Source: Clostridia bacterium | Lineage (GTDB): Bacteria > Bacillota > Clostridia > TANB77 > SIG350 | DNA: 38,410 nucleotides | NCBI GenBank assembly: GCA_028701115.1 | Contig: JAQVRJ010000004.1 | Coordinates: forward strand, 1-38,410 | Reading direction: 5' to 3' | Translations under genes and position numbers: made by a program | Part shown: positions 22,610-31,163 of the stretch, one piece after another | Layout of the letters: every line of letters begins with the position of its first letter | Position numbering within the stretch: the stretch's first letter is position 1 | The notes under the pieces: model-generated | What the model was told of the DNA's origin: nothing | Databases searched by the model: none | What the model saw: only the letters and a program-made list of their open reading frames with translations

Positions 22610-24535
22610 ATGGAAAAGAAAGAAAAATTTTATATAACAACTGCAATTGCATATACATCAAAAAAGCCTCATATAGGTAATACCTATGAGATAATATTAA
22701 CAGATGCTATTGCAAGATTTAAAAGGCAACAAGGTTATGATGTGTTTTTTTTGACAGGTACTGATGAACATGGAGAGAAAATTGAACAATTGGCTAATGA
22801 AGCTAAAATACCGCCAAAACAATATGTTGATAGTGTAGCAAAAGAAATAAGAGATATTTGGGATTTAATGAATACAAGTTATGACAAATTTATAAGAACA
22901 ACAGATGATTATCATGAAGAAACTGTACAAAAAATATTCAAAAAATTATATGATCAAGGGGATATATATAAAGGATATTATGAAGGATTATATTGTACAC
23001 CTTGTGAATCATTTTTTACAGAAACACAATTAGTTGATGGTAAATGTCCTGATTGTGGTAGAGAAGTTAAACAAGCGAAAGAAGAAGCATATTTCTTTAA
23101 AATGAGTAAGTATCAAGATAGATTGTTAAAATATATTGAAGATAATCCGGGATTTATACAACCTGAATCACGTAAAAAAGAAATGATAAATAATTTTATA
23201 AAACCAGGACTACAAGATTTATGTGTATCTAGAACATCTTTTAAATGGGGTATACCAGTAGATTTTGATCCAAAACATGTTGTATATGTTTGGATTGATG
23301 CTTTAACAAATTATATTACTGCATTAGGTTATAAATGTGATAGCAAAGATGATTTATATAAAAAATACTGGCCAGCAGATGTACATGTTATAGGAAAAGA
23401 CATAATAAGATTTCATACAATATATTGGCCAATCATGTTAATGGCATTAGGAGAAGAATTGCCTAAAACTGTTTATGGACATGGATGGTATTTATTCGGT
23501 GAAGATAAGATGAGTAAATCTAAAGGAAATGTTATATATGCAGATTATTTAGTAAAGAAATTTGGTGTTGATGCTGTAAGATATTATTGTCTAGCAGAAA
23601 TGTCATTTGCGCAAGATGGAAGTATTACTTATGATGCAATAATTAATAAATATAATTCAGATTTAGCAAATGTATTAGGTAATCTTGTTAATAGAACAGT
23701 ATCAATGATTCATAAATATTTTGATGGTAAAATATATTTACCGACTGATGAAAAAGATGTGGATAAAGAATTAAAATCAAGTATAGCAATTATTGCAGAC
23801 AATGTTGAAAGTAATATGAATAAGTTATATGTTGCTGATGCTTTAAATGAAGTAATGAATATAGCAAGAAAATGTAATAAATATATTGATGAAACAGAGC
23901 CTTGGGTACTTGGAAAAGAAGAAGTAACAAAAGAAAGATTAAAAACAGTATTATATAATTTAGTTGAATCAATAAGAATATTATCTATATTGTTAGAACC
24001 ATTTATGCCTGAAACTGCTACAAAAATACAAAAACAAATAAATGCTAATGAATTAGCTTATGAAACAGTTAAAACGTTTGGTAAAACCCAAGAAGGTAAG
24101 GTTGGAGAAGCTGTACCTTTATTTGCAAGATTAGATGATAAAAAAGTATTAGAAGAAATACATAATGAGATAAGTGTTGAAAAAAAACTTGCAACTGTTG
24201 AAGATGAAAAGGTTAATGTAATAACTATAGATGAATTTGAAAAAGTGCAATTAAAAGTTGGACAAGTTTTATCTGTAGAAAAAGTTGAAAAAGCAGATAA
24301 ATTATTAAAATTAGAAGTAGATTTAGGAACTGAAAAACGTGTAATTGTTTCAGGAATCGCTAAATGGTATAATGAAAGTAATTTGTTGAATAAGAAAATT
24401 GTTGTAGTTACTAATTTAAAACCTGTTAAATTAAGAGGTATTGAATCAAATGGAATGCTACTTGCAGCAGGGGAAGAAGATGTAAAACTTTTGACAATTG
24501 ATGGAGATTTACCAGCAGGTACAAATATTCATTAA
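22610..24535 (+). CDS. metG: Methionyl-tRNA synthetase with C-terminal tRNA-binding domain
   Basis: 641 aa. The class I signature is HIGN (21-24) and KMSKS lies at 300-304. A zinc knuckle of CTPCESFF...CPDCG type sits at about 126-150. The anticodon-binding helix bundle spans about 380-530. The last 105 residues form the dimerising Trbp111/EMAP-II-like domain (VQLKVGQVLSVEKVEKADKL...GIESNGMLLAA), which raises tRNA affinity. SD GAAGGAG is well placed. Immediately followed by a terminator, with tatD next, the usual metG-tatD neighbourhood in Firmicutes. Confidence 0.97.
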   Translation: MEKKEKFYITTAIAYTSKKPHIGNTYEIILTDAIARFKRQQGYDVFFLTGTDEHGEKIEQLANEAKIPPKQYVDSVAKEIRDIWDLMNTSYDKFIRTTDDYHEETVQKIFKKLYDQGDIYKGYYEGLYCTPCESFFTETQLVDGKCPDCGREVKQAKEEAYFFKMSKYQDRLLKYIEDNPGFIQPESRKKEMINNFIKPGLQDLCVSRTSFKWGIPVDFDPKHVVYVWIDALTNYITALGYKCDSKDDLYKKYWPADVHVIGKDIIRFHTIYWPIMLMALGEELPKTVYGHGWYLFGEDKMSKSKGNVIYADYLVKKFGVDAVRYYCLAEMSFAQDGSITYDAIINKYNSDLANVLGNLVNRTVSMIHKYFDGKIYLPTDEKDVDKELKSSIAIIADNVESNMNKLYVADALNEVMNIARKCNKYIDETEPWVLGKEEVTKERLKTVLYNLVESIRILSILLEPFMPETATKIQKQINANELAYETVKTFGKTQEGKVGEAVPLFARLDDKKVLEEIHNEISVEKKLATVEDEKVNVITIDEFEKVQLKVGQVLSVEKVEKADKLLKLEVDLGTEKRVIVSGIAKWYNESNLLNKKIVVVTNLKPVKLRGIESNGMLLAAGEEDVKLLTIDGDLPAGTNIH

Positions 24536-24556
24536 TTAAGAGGTATATATATAATA

Positions 24557-24590
24557 AAAACTATTGAGAGAATTCAATAGTTTTTTATTT
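24557..24590 (+). terminator. metG terminator
   Basis: AAAACTATTGA (24557-24567), loop GAGAAT, TCAATAGTTTT (24574-24584), then TTATTTT. Confidence 0.88.
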
Positions 24591-24625
24591 TAATATCATA
24601 AAAACAATTAAATTTAATAAGTTTA

Positions 24626-24654
24626 TTGATTTGTAGATAATTAAATTATATAAT
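24626..24654 (+). promoter_or_regulatory. Putative promoter of the tatD-ligA operon
   Basis: TTGATT (24626-24631), 17 bases, TATAAT (24649-24654), 24 bases before the tatD start. Confidence 0.7.
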
Positions 24655-24678
24655 ATACAAAATGAAAGGTGTGATTTT

Positions 24679-25452
24679 ATGCCAGATATAAAGTATTTTG
24701 ATACACATGCGCATTATGATGTTCAGTTTGAAGATGATTTGTCTGAAGTATTAGATAATATATATAAATTAGGAGTACATAAAATAGTTGATGTTGGATA
24801 TAGCAAAGAATCATCTGAAGATGCTATAAGATTATCAAATAAATATGATTATATATATTCAGCGGTTGGATTTCATCCTCAAGAAGCAGAAAAAGATAAT
24901 AATGTTAATATATTATATGATTGGGTTCGTGATAATAAAAAAATAGTTGCAATTGGAGAAATAGGTTTAGATTATCATTATGACATGGATAAAAAATTAC
25001 AAAAAGATTTGTTTATTTCTCAAATAGCAATAGCAAATGAATTAGGATTACCAATAATTATTCATAATAGAGAAGCAGATATGGATGTATTAGATATATT
25101 GAAAAATCAAATGAAACCTAATGTAGGTGTTATATTCCATTGCTTTTCTTCTAGTCTAGAAGTAGCAAAAGAAGTATTAAAACATGGTTGGTATATATCC
25201 ATATCTGGTACAATAACATTTAATAATGCAAATAGTTTGATAGAAGTTGCCCAATATGTTCCTTTAGATAAATTGTTAATAGAAACAGATTGTCCATATT
25301 TAGCACCAGAACCATTTAGAGGTAGGAGAAATGATTCTTCAAAGGTACAACTTGTAGCAGAAAAAATAGCGCAATTAAAAGGTATTAGTATTGATGAAGT
25401 TGCTTTAAATACATATAATAATGGATGTAAAATATATAATATAAAGGAGTAA
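24679..25452 (+). CDS. tatD: TatD family metal-dependent hydrolase/DNase
   Basis: 257 aa. TIM-barrel nuclease family. Metal ligands are all present: DTHAHYD at the N-terminus, GEIGLDYHY (Glu), PIIIHNREA (His), FHCFSSS (His) and ETDCPYLAP (Asp), then FRGRRNDSS, the family's Arg-rich end motif. Expected activity is 3'-5' exonuclease or DNase; the in-cell role of TatD proteins (repair or RNA turnover) is not settled. SD AAAGGTGTG is upstream. It leads a four-gene unit with ligA. Confidence 0.94.
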   Translation: MPDIKYFDTHAHYDVQFEDDLSEVLDNIYKLGVHKIVDVGYSKESSEDAIRLSNKYDYIYSAVGFHPQEAEKDNNVNILYDWVRDNKKIVAIGEIGLDYHYDMDKKLQKDLFISQIAIANELGLPIIIHNREADMDVLDILKNQMKPNVGVIFHCFSSSLEVAKEVLKHGWYISISGTITFNNANSLIEVAQYVPLDKLLIETDCPYLAPEPFRGRRNDSSKVQLVAEKIAQLKGISIDEVALNTYNNGCKIYNIKE

Positions 25453-25455
25453 TTT

Positions 25456-26163
25456 ATGGAAACCAAAAAACTCGTGTTTATTATATTATTAGTTGTAATA
25501 GTTGGTATAGCTTTAATATACTTTAGTAGTAAAAAAGATGAGAATTTACCAGAAATAGCAAAACTATATGAAGTAGTAAAAATAGGCGATTATGTTGAAT
25601 ATGATTGTGGCAAATGGAATACTAATATGCCTATACCAGTAGGACAGGGCATTTTTGGAGGATATAACAAAAACAAAAGTAAATCATCAAGCATAACACC
25701 ATATTTAGAATATGAAAACATAGATGATGGATGGATAGTTTTAGAGGTAAAAGATAATGTTGTTACATTGATTCATGCAGGAACTCCTGTGGCATATTTT
25801 CACAAATATGGTAATTCAGAAAATTCAATTAATATGATGAATAATTTTTTAGAAGAGGAATTTTATAATAAATTGTATGCTTCAAGTATAAGAGTATTAA
25901 ATTATGATGATATAAATAATATTATAGAAAATAAAGATATTGATGCTAATATAATTTCAAAAATTGTAAAAACAGGTTCCTGGTATTGGTTGGGAACAGC
26001 ATATAATAATAGCTTAATATGGAGTGTAAATAATTTGGGCATAATGGATTATAGATTAGCTGATGGTTCTTTTGGAGTAAGACCTGTAGTAGAATTGTGG
26101 AATAATGTGTATTATACTTCTGGTGATGGAACAAAAGATAATCCATATATTATAAATAGATAA
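25456..26163 (+). CDS. Membrane-anchored protein with DUF6273-like C-terminal domain
   Basis: 235 aa, starting three bases after tatD stops, with its SD (AAAGGAG) inside the tatD end. Residues 5-23 are one hydrophobic helix (LVFIILLVVIVGIALIYF) after METKK, so a signal anchor with the rest outside. The C-terminal half has SWYWLGTAYNN, LIWSVNNLGIMDY, FGVRPVVEL and GDGTKDNPYI; this set, especially SxGVRPVVxL followed by GDGTxxNPY, recurs at the C-termini of secreted Firmicutes proteins often listed as DUF6273. Function unknown. Its place between two DNA-enzyme genes is probably only transcriptional. Family assignment is by memory of motifs, not a search. Confidence 0.7.
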   Translation: METKKLVFIILLVVIVGIALIYFSSKKDENLPEIAKLYEVVKIGDYVEYDCGKWNTNMPIPVGQGIFGGYNKNKSKSSSITPYLEYENIDDGWIVLEVKDNVVTLIHAGTPVAYFHKYGNSENSINMMNNFLEEEFYNKLYASSIRVLNYDDINNIIENKDIDANIISKIVKTGSWYWLGTAYNNSLIWSVNNLGIMDYRLADGSFGVRPVVELWNNVYYTSGDGTKDNPYIINR

Positions 26164-26175
26164 AGGAAGGATATT

Positions 26176-28149
26176 ATGGAAGATATTCAAAAACAAATTC
26201 AAGAATTAGTAGATAAATTAAATTATTATTCACACGTATATTATAACGAAGATAATAATGTCATAAGTGATTATGAATATGATATGTTAATGCAAGATTT
26301 GAAAAATTTAGAAAGAAAATATCCACAATATATATTACCAGATTCTCCAACGCAAAGAGTTGGTTCCATGATAATGAATACTTTTAATCCTGTGAAGCAT
26401 AAAATTAAATTATTAAGTTTACAAGATGTATTTAAATTAGATGATGTAAGAGCATATATAGAGAACATAAATAAAGATTATACAACAGAATATGTTGTTG
26501 AAACTAAAATAGACGGATTATCTGTAGCATTAGAATATGAAAAAGGTGTTTTTGTTAGAGGTGCGACAAGAGGTGATGGCATTACAGGGGAAGATGTAAC
26601 TGCTAATTTAAAAACAATAAAAACAATACCTTTAAAATTACCTGAAAAGATAGATATAACTGTTAGAGGAGAAGTTTTCCTTTCTAAAGAGAATTTTAAA
26701 AAGTTAAATGATGAAAAAGAAATATATGGAGAACCAATATTTGCTAATCCTAGAAATGCAGCATCTGGTTCATTAAGACAACAGAGTAGCAAAACTACTG
26801 CTAAAAGAAATTTAGATATATATGTTTTTAATATACAAGAATGTACTGAGAAAAATTTTAGTAGTCATTATGAAGGATTATTGTATTTAAAAAAATTAGG
26901 ATTTAATGTTAATCCATGTGTATATAAATGTAAGACAGTAGATGAAATTATTTCTAAAATAAATTATATAGGAGAACAAAGAGGAGACTTATCTTTTGAA
27001 ATGGATGGTGCTGTTGTTAAGGTAGATAGCATAAAAATTCGTGAAGAGTTAGGAGAAACAAGTAAAGTTCCTAAATGGGCTGTTGCATATAAATATCCAC
27101 CTGAAGCAAAAGAAACAAAAATAAAAGAGATAATAACTCAAGTAGGAAGAACAGGTGTTATAACTCCAATGGCTTTGTTTGAGACAATTCGTTTAGCTGG
27201 TTCAAATGTATCAAAGGCTACATTGCATAATTTCGATTATATAAAAGAAAAAGATATTCGTATAGGAGATTATGTAAAAGTACAAAAAGCAGGAGATATA
27301 ATTCCAGAGGTAGTCGAAAGTAATAAAAAAAGAAGAGATGGTACTGAAATAGAAGTTGAAGTTCCTACTGTATGTCCAGTATGTGGTTCATCAGTATTAA
27401 ATGATGAAGAAGAAGTTGCAATAAGATGTATTGGTATAGAATGTCCAGCACAGCAATTAAGAAGTATAATTCATTTTGCATCAAAAGAAGCAATGAATAT
27501 AGATGGATTAGGACCTGCATTGCTTGAATTGTTAATTAAGGAAAAGCTAATAAGCAATATAGCCGATATTTATTATATAGGGTTTAATGATATAGTAGAT
27601 TTGGATAGAATGGGTGTTAGATCAGCAAATAATTTATTAAAAGCTATAATAAAAAGTAAAGAAAATAGTTTAGATAGATTAATTAATGGATTTGGAATTA
27701 GACATGTTGGAAAGAATACTGCAAAAGTATTAGCAAAAAATTTTAGTAATATGGATGAGTTACAAAATGCAACAGTATTTCAACTTGCCATGATAAATGA
27801 AGTTGGAGAAGTAATAGCACAGAGTATAGTAGATTTCTTTTCTAATCCTCAAACATTAGATTTAATTGCAAGGTTAAAGAGCGCAGGTGTAAATATGAAT
27901 TCCTCTAAAACTGAAGTTGTAGATAATAGATTTGAAGGTAAAACTTTTGTTATTACTGGTACATTATCTAAACCGAGAAATGAATTTTCAGATATAATAG
28001 AATCTCATTTGGGTAAAGTTTCGGGGAGTGTATCTAAAAATACATCATATTTATTAGCGGGAGAAGAAGCTGGAACTAAATTGGATAAGGCAAATGAATT
28101 AGGAGTAAAAGTATTAAATGAAGAAGCTTTTAATGATTTAATAAAATGA
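26176..28149 (+). CDS. ligA: NAD-dependent DNA ligase
   Basis: 657 aa, all domains present. The Ia domain is at the N-terminus; the adenylation motif is ETKIDGLS with nucleophile Lys111. The Arg-rich RGATRGDGITGEDVT and GEVFL segments follow. The zinc finger has C400, C403, C418 and C423. HhH motifs lie between about 430 and 570 (NIDGLGPALLELL, GFGIRHVGKNTAKVLA). A BRCT domain closes the protein (GKTFVITGTLSKPR...TSYLLAGEEAGTKLDKANEL). It seals Okazaki fragments and repair nicks using NAD. Often next to pcrA in Firmicutes; here it follows the 25456 gene instead. Confidence 0.98.
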   Translation: MEDIQKQIQELVDKLNYYSHVYYNEDNNVISDYEYDMLMQDLKNLERKYPQYILPDSPTQRVGSMIMNTFNPVKHKIKLLSLQDVFKLDDVRAYIENINKDYTTEYVVETKIDGLSVALEYEKGVFVRGATRGDGITGEDVTANLKTIKTIPLKLPEKIDITVRGEVFLSKENFKKLNDEKEIYGEPIFANPRNAASGSLRQQSSKTTAKRNLDIYVFNIQECTEKNFSSHYEGLLYLKKLGFNVNPCVYKCKTVDEIISKINYIGEQRGDLSFEMDGAVVKVDSIKIREELGETSKVPKWAVAYKYPPEAKETKIKEIITQVGRTGVITPMALFETIRLAGSNVSKATLHNFDYIKEKDIRIGDYVKVQKAGDIIPEVVESNKKRRDGTEIEVEVPTVCPVCGSSVLNDEEEVAIRCIGIECPAQQLRSIIHFASKEAMNIDGLGPALLELLIKEKLISNIADIYYIGFNDIVDLDRMGVRSANNLLKAIIKSKENSLDRLINGFGIRHVGKNTAKVLAKNFSNMDELQNATVFQLAMINEVGEVIAQSIVDFFSNPQTLDLIARLKSAGVNMNSSKTEVVDNRFEGKTFVITGTLSKPRNEFSDIIESHLGKVSGSVSKNTSYLLAGEEAGTKLDKANELGVKVLNEEAFNDLIK

Positions 28150-28158
28150 GGAGAATTT

Positions 28159-28383
28159 ATGTGGACGTTTGAAAAGTTTATTAAAGATCTTTATGATGGA
28201 TATGTTTTAGAATTTGAATATATGAATTGTAAACATCATATAACATATCTTGATGAAGATAAGTATTCAATTATAAAATACACCCAAGATAATAAACATA
28301 AAAGAGAAGAAAGAAGAATTATAAATACTAATGTAGTTGAAGAAATATTTAAAGATATTCAAGAAATTACATATGTATATTAG
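28159..28383 (+). CDS. Small hypothetical protein, 74 aa
   Basis: Starts ten bases after the ligA stop with GAGGAGA at good distance. The sequence begins MWTFEKFIKDLYDGYVLEFE and contains CKHHITYLDEDKYSIIKYTQ and a basic KHKREERR stretch; it looks like a small compact alpha/beta protein. No membrane segment. Last gene of the tatD-ligA unit, followed by a terminator. No family is recognised. Confidence 0.7.
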   Translation: MWTFEKFIKDLYDGYVLEFEYMNCKHHITYLDEDKYSIIKYTQDNKHKREERRIINTNVVEEIFKDIQEITYVY

Positions 28384-28407
28384 TGTATTATTTAGAAATA
28401 TAATTAA

Positions 28408-28453
28408 TAATAGACATAATATCTTTAAATGATTTTATGTCTATTATATTTTT
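28408..28453. terminator. Terminator between convergent 28159 gene and nth
   Basis: TAATAGACATAA (28408-28419), 15-base loop, TTATGTCTATTA (28435-28446), then TATTTTT. The A-rich flank on the other side is weaker, so it mainly serves the rightward unit but may also stop nth. Confidence 0.7.
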
Positions 28454-28459
28454 ATTCTT

Positions 28460-29086
28460 TTAAATGTTTGTTCTAAAATAATTACAATATTTATTGCACG
28501 GACATTCTTGACATTTTGGGTTTTTAGGTGAACATATATTTCGCCCATGTGTTACTAGTATTAAGTTTAATTTTTGCCAATACTTTTTATCTATTACATT
28601 TAATAAATCTTGTTCTATTTTTATAGGATTATTATTTTGAGATATACCGATTCTTGTACAAATTCTTTTAGCATGAGTATCTATTGCTACACCTACAGCG
28701 GTATTAAATACATCAGATAATATACAATTAGCACTTTTTCTACCAATACCAGGAATAGTTAGCAATTCTTCCATTGTATTTGGTACAATTCCATTAAAAT
28801 TAGAGATAATAACTTGACTTGCTTTTTGTATATTTTTAGTTTTGTTTTTATAGAAACCACATGAATGTACCATTTCTTCTAGTTTATGAGTTTCTAGTTT
28901 AATGAAATCCTTTGGAGTATTGTATTTATCAAAGATAGTCGCTGTTACATTATTAACACGTTTATCTGTACATTGTGCAGCAAGTATCAAACATATTAAT
29001 AATTCAAATGGCGAATTATAATTTAAAGATTTTTGTGGATTTTGGTAATATTTTATTAATTCAATTAAAGCTTTGTTATTTTTCAT
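28460..29086 (-). CDS. nth: Endonuclease III (DNA glycosylase/AP lyase)
   Basis: 208 aa. Removes oxidised pyrimidines and cuts at abasic sites. The helix-hairpin-helix is LLTIPGIGRKSAN with catalytic Lys117; the catalytic Asp136 lies in AIDTHAKRI. The C-terminal 4Fe-4S ligands are complete: C185-x6-C192-x2-C195-x5-C201. SD GGAG precedes the ATG at 29086. It follows rpmB and its terminator on the same strand, and no clear promoter of its own was found. Confidence 0.96.
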   Translation of the reverse strand: MKNNKALIELIKYYQNPQKSLNYNSPFELLICLILAAQCTDKRVNNVTATIFDKYNTPKDFIKLETHKLEEMVHSCGFYKNKTKNIQKASQVIISNFNGIVPNTMEELLTIPGIGRKSANCILSDVFNTAVGVAIDTHAKRICTRIGISQNNNPIKIEQDLLNVIDKKYWQKLNLILVTHGRNICSPKNPKCQECPCNKYCNYFRTNI

Positions 29087-29168
29087 TTTTATTTTTCTCC
29101 TGAAATATGTTTATTTATATATAAAATTAGAAAATATATGGGTTCAGTTTGTCTTAAATAGTTTCTAT

Positions 29169-29190
29169 AAAAAAAACACCATAAGGTGTT
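29169..29190 (-). terminator. rpmB terminator
   Basis: On the minus strand AACACC-TTAT-GGTGTT is followed by a run of T (complement of 29169-29176). Confidence 0.85.
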
Positions 29191-29194
29191 AGTT

Positions 29195-29380
29195 TTATTT
29201 TGTTTCTTTATTAGCAGTTCTTAAGCATTTTGCACAAACTTGCATTTTCTTTCTTTCCCCATTTATAATAGTAGTAACTGTTCTTAGATTTGGGCTCCAA
29301 GTTTTTGTTGATTTTCTATGAGAATGGCTCACTTGTTTAAAAAATACTTTTTCTTTCCCGCATACTGCACATTTAGCCAT
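29195..29380 (-). CDS. rpmB: 50S ribosomal protein L28
   Basis: 61 aa. Starts MAKCAVCGKEKVFFKQVSHS, continues with HRKSTKTWSPNLRTV, and ends with QVCAKCLRTANK. CxxC at the N-terminus and again near the C-terminus make the zinc-binding (C+) form. Strong SD GGAGGAGG at good spacing and a clear upstream promoter. Monocistronic, as is common in Firmicutes. Confidence 0.97.
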   Translation of the reverse strand: MAKCAVCGKEKVFFKQVSHSHRKSTKTWSPNLRTVTTIINGERKKMQVCAKCLRTANKETK

Positions 29381-29421
29381 AATAATACCTCCTCCTGATT
29401 TTATAGCGATTTACAAAGAAT

Positions 29422-29450
29422 ATTTTAGCATAATACAAGACTAAATGCAA
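29422..29450 (-). promoter_or_regulatory. Promoter of rpmB
   Basis: On the minus strand TTGCAT (29450-29445), 17 bases, TAAAAT (29427-29422). Confidence 0.65.
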
Positions 29451-29484
29451 GCAAATATGCAAAAAAAGATGAAAAAACCTTTTG

Positions 29485-31152
29485 TTAACTGTTTATAGGA
29501 GATACATAAATTGTATTAAAATTTGTATAAATAACCATTCCTGGTTTATTTGATGGATGCTTTTTAACATATTTTATATTACAAAAATCTATATTTACTT
29601 TATTATTATTTTTTGCTTTTGAATAAAATGCAGCAAGGCTTCCTGCGTATTCAATAATATTATCTGATATTATTGAATTATCAGGATTTTGTATGATTAC
29701 ATGGCTTCCGGGTATTTTTTGAGCATGAAGCCAAATATCATTTGAATTTGCTAACTTATGAGTTATATAATCGTTTTGTATATTATTTTTTCCAACAATT
29801 ATATTGAAATTTGCAAATGTATATTTTAATAGATTATCTGTAAAAGAAATGTTACTTTTCTTTTCTTTTTTTAGTGTTTTAATATATTTTCCTTTTTCAA
29901 GTTCTATTTGAATATTAGATAATTCTTCTAAATCATCAATACTGTCTATACTGTATAGAATAGATTCAAGATATGATATTTCGTTTTCATAGATTTCTTT
30001 ATTTTTTATTTCTATATCATATGCTGTTTTTAGTTTTGAATACTTTTTAAAGAATTTTTGTGCATTAATATTTAGGGTTAAGCTTTTATCTAAAGGAATT
30101 GTAATATTGTTATTATTATCATAATAATTTTGAACAGTTATTTCACTTTCTTTGTTTTTATAATTGTATATATTTGCTGTAATAAGTTCACCATACATTT
30201 TATATTTTTCAATATTTTCACATTCTTTTAATTTTTCTATGCTGATATTTAGTTTTTTAGTTAATTTTTTTATGTTATTTAAAACAATTTTAGATAAATT
30301 ACTTTTTTTATTTTTAATAATATTAGTATTTATGTTTTTCTCATATTCTTCATCAATGATTTCATTTAGTGAATTCATATTGTTCTGTTCATTGAAATTA
30401 AGATATTTTATATTTGTATTGTATGAAAACTCATTATTTTTAATATGTATAAAAGCCGTAAATAAAATTGTGTAAATGTCTTCAGCATTGATATTATTAA
30501 TTGATAAGTTGTAATCTGGTAATACAGTATTTAAAAACATTTTACTAAAACCGTTATATTTACTTATTAAATAGTTACCTAAAGATATATTAGTATCTTC
30601 ATAAGAAGTGATATCATTTATAAAAGTATCTTTAGAAGTGTTAATAAAACTATTTTTTGTTATAGGGTAGTGGTAATCTTGATTAGGCAATACAATTCTA
30701 ACGCTACTTGTAGATGGTGTAATATGTTTTAAGCTATCTATAATCTTTTTATTTTCATTTATTAGTATGCAATTACTGTGCTTACCCATAAGCTCTATAA
30801 CTAATGTTTTGGATTCTTTATCATTTAATTCGTTTATATTTTCAAATGTTATAAGAATAATTCTATCTAGTAAGTATTGTTCAATTTTTGTAATTATTGA
30901 ATGTTCTAAATGCTTTCTTAAAATCATACAAAATGTTGGTGGAATTAAAGGTGAGCTTTTTTTATATTTAGATAAATGAATTCTATTCAGATCTGGAGAA
31001 CAATCAATTTTTAAAATATATTTTTTATCTTTATACAAATAAATATTTAATTCTAAATTATTTGGCATAGTAACTTTTTCAACCTTAGCATTAATAATTT
31101 TATTATTTAGTTCATTTGTTATGGCGTATACCATAATACCATCAAAAATCAT
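29485..31152 (-). CDS. rqcH: Rqc2/RqcH-type NFACT protein
   Basis: 555 aa. RqcH binds stalled 50S subunits with peptidyl-tRNA and adds C-terminal alanine tails that mark the chain for ClpXP-type degradation. The NFACT-N domain starts MIFDGIMVYAITNEL and contains the conserved Asp96-Arg97 pair (YLLDRIIL), equivalent to the essential DR of Bacillus RqcH, and VIELMGKHSN. The middle has HhH and coiled-coil parts (LNISIEKLKECEN onward). The C-terminal NFACT-R domain has NDIWLHAQKIPGSHVII and HPSNKPGMVIYTN. Older databases call it a fibronectin-binding protein. SD AAAGGAG lies in the 11 bases after the O-antigen-ligase-like gene, so the two are cotranscribed. Confidence 0.93.
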   Translation of the reverse strand: MIFDGIMVYAITNELNNKIINAKVEKVTMPNNLELNIYLYKDKKYILKIDCSPDLNRIHLSKYKKSSPLIPPTFCMILRKHLEHSIITKIEQYLLDRIILITFENINELNDKESKTLVIELMGKHSNCILINENKKIIDSLKHITPSTSSVRIVLPNQDYHYPITKNSFINTSKDTFINDITSYEDTNISLGNYLISKYNGFSKMFLNTVLPDYNLSINNINAEDIYTILFTAFIHIKNNEFSYNTNIKYLNFNEQNNMNSLNEIIDEEYEKNINTNIIKNKKSNLSKIVLNNIKKLTKKLNISIEKLKECENIEKYKMYGELITANIYNYKNKESEITVQNYYDNNNNITIPLDKSLTLNINAQKFFKKYSKLKTAYDIEIKNKEIYENEISYLESILYSIDSIDDLEELSNIQIELEKGKYIKTLKKEKKSNISFTDNLLKYTFANFNIIVGKNNIQNDYITHKLANSNDIWLHAQKIPGSHVIIQNPDNSIISDNIIEYAGSLAAFYSKAKNNNKVNIDFCNIKYVKKHPSNKPGMVIYTNFNTIYVSPINS

Positions 31153-31163
31153 AATAACTCCTT

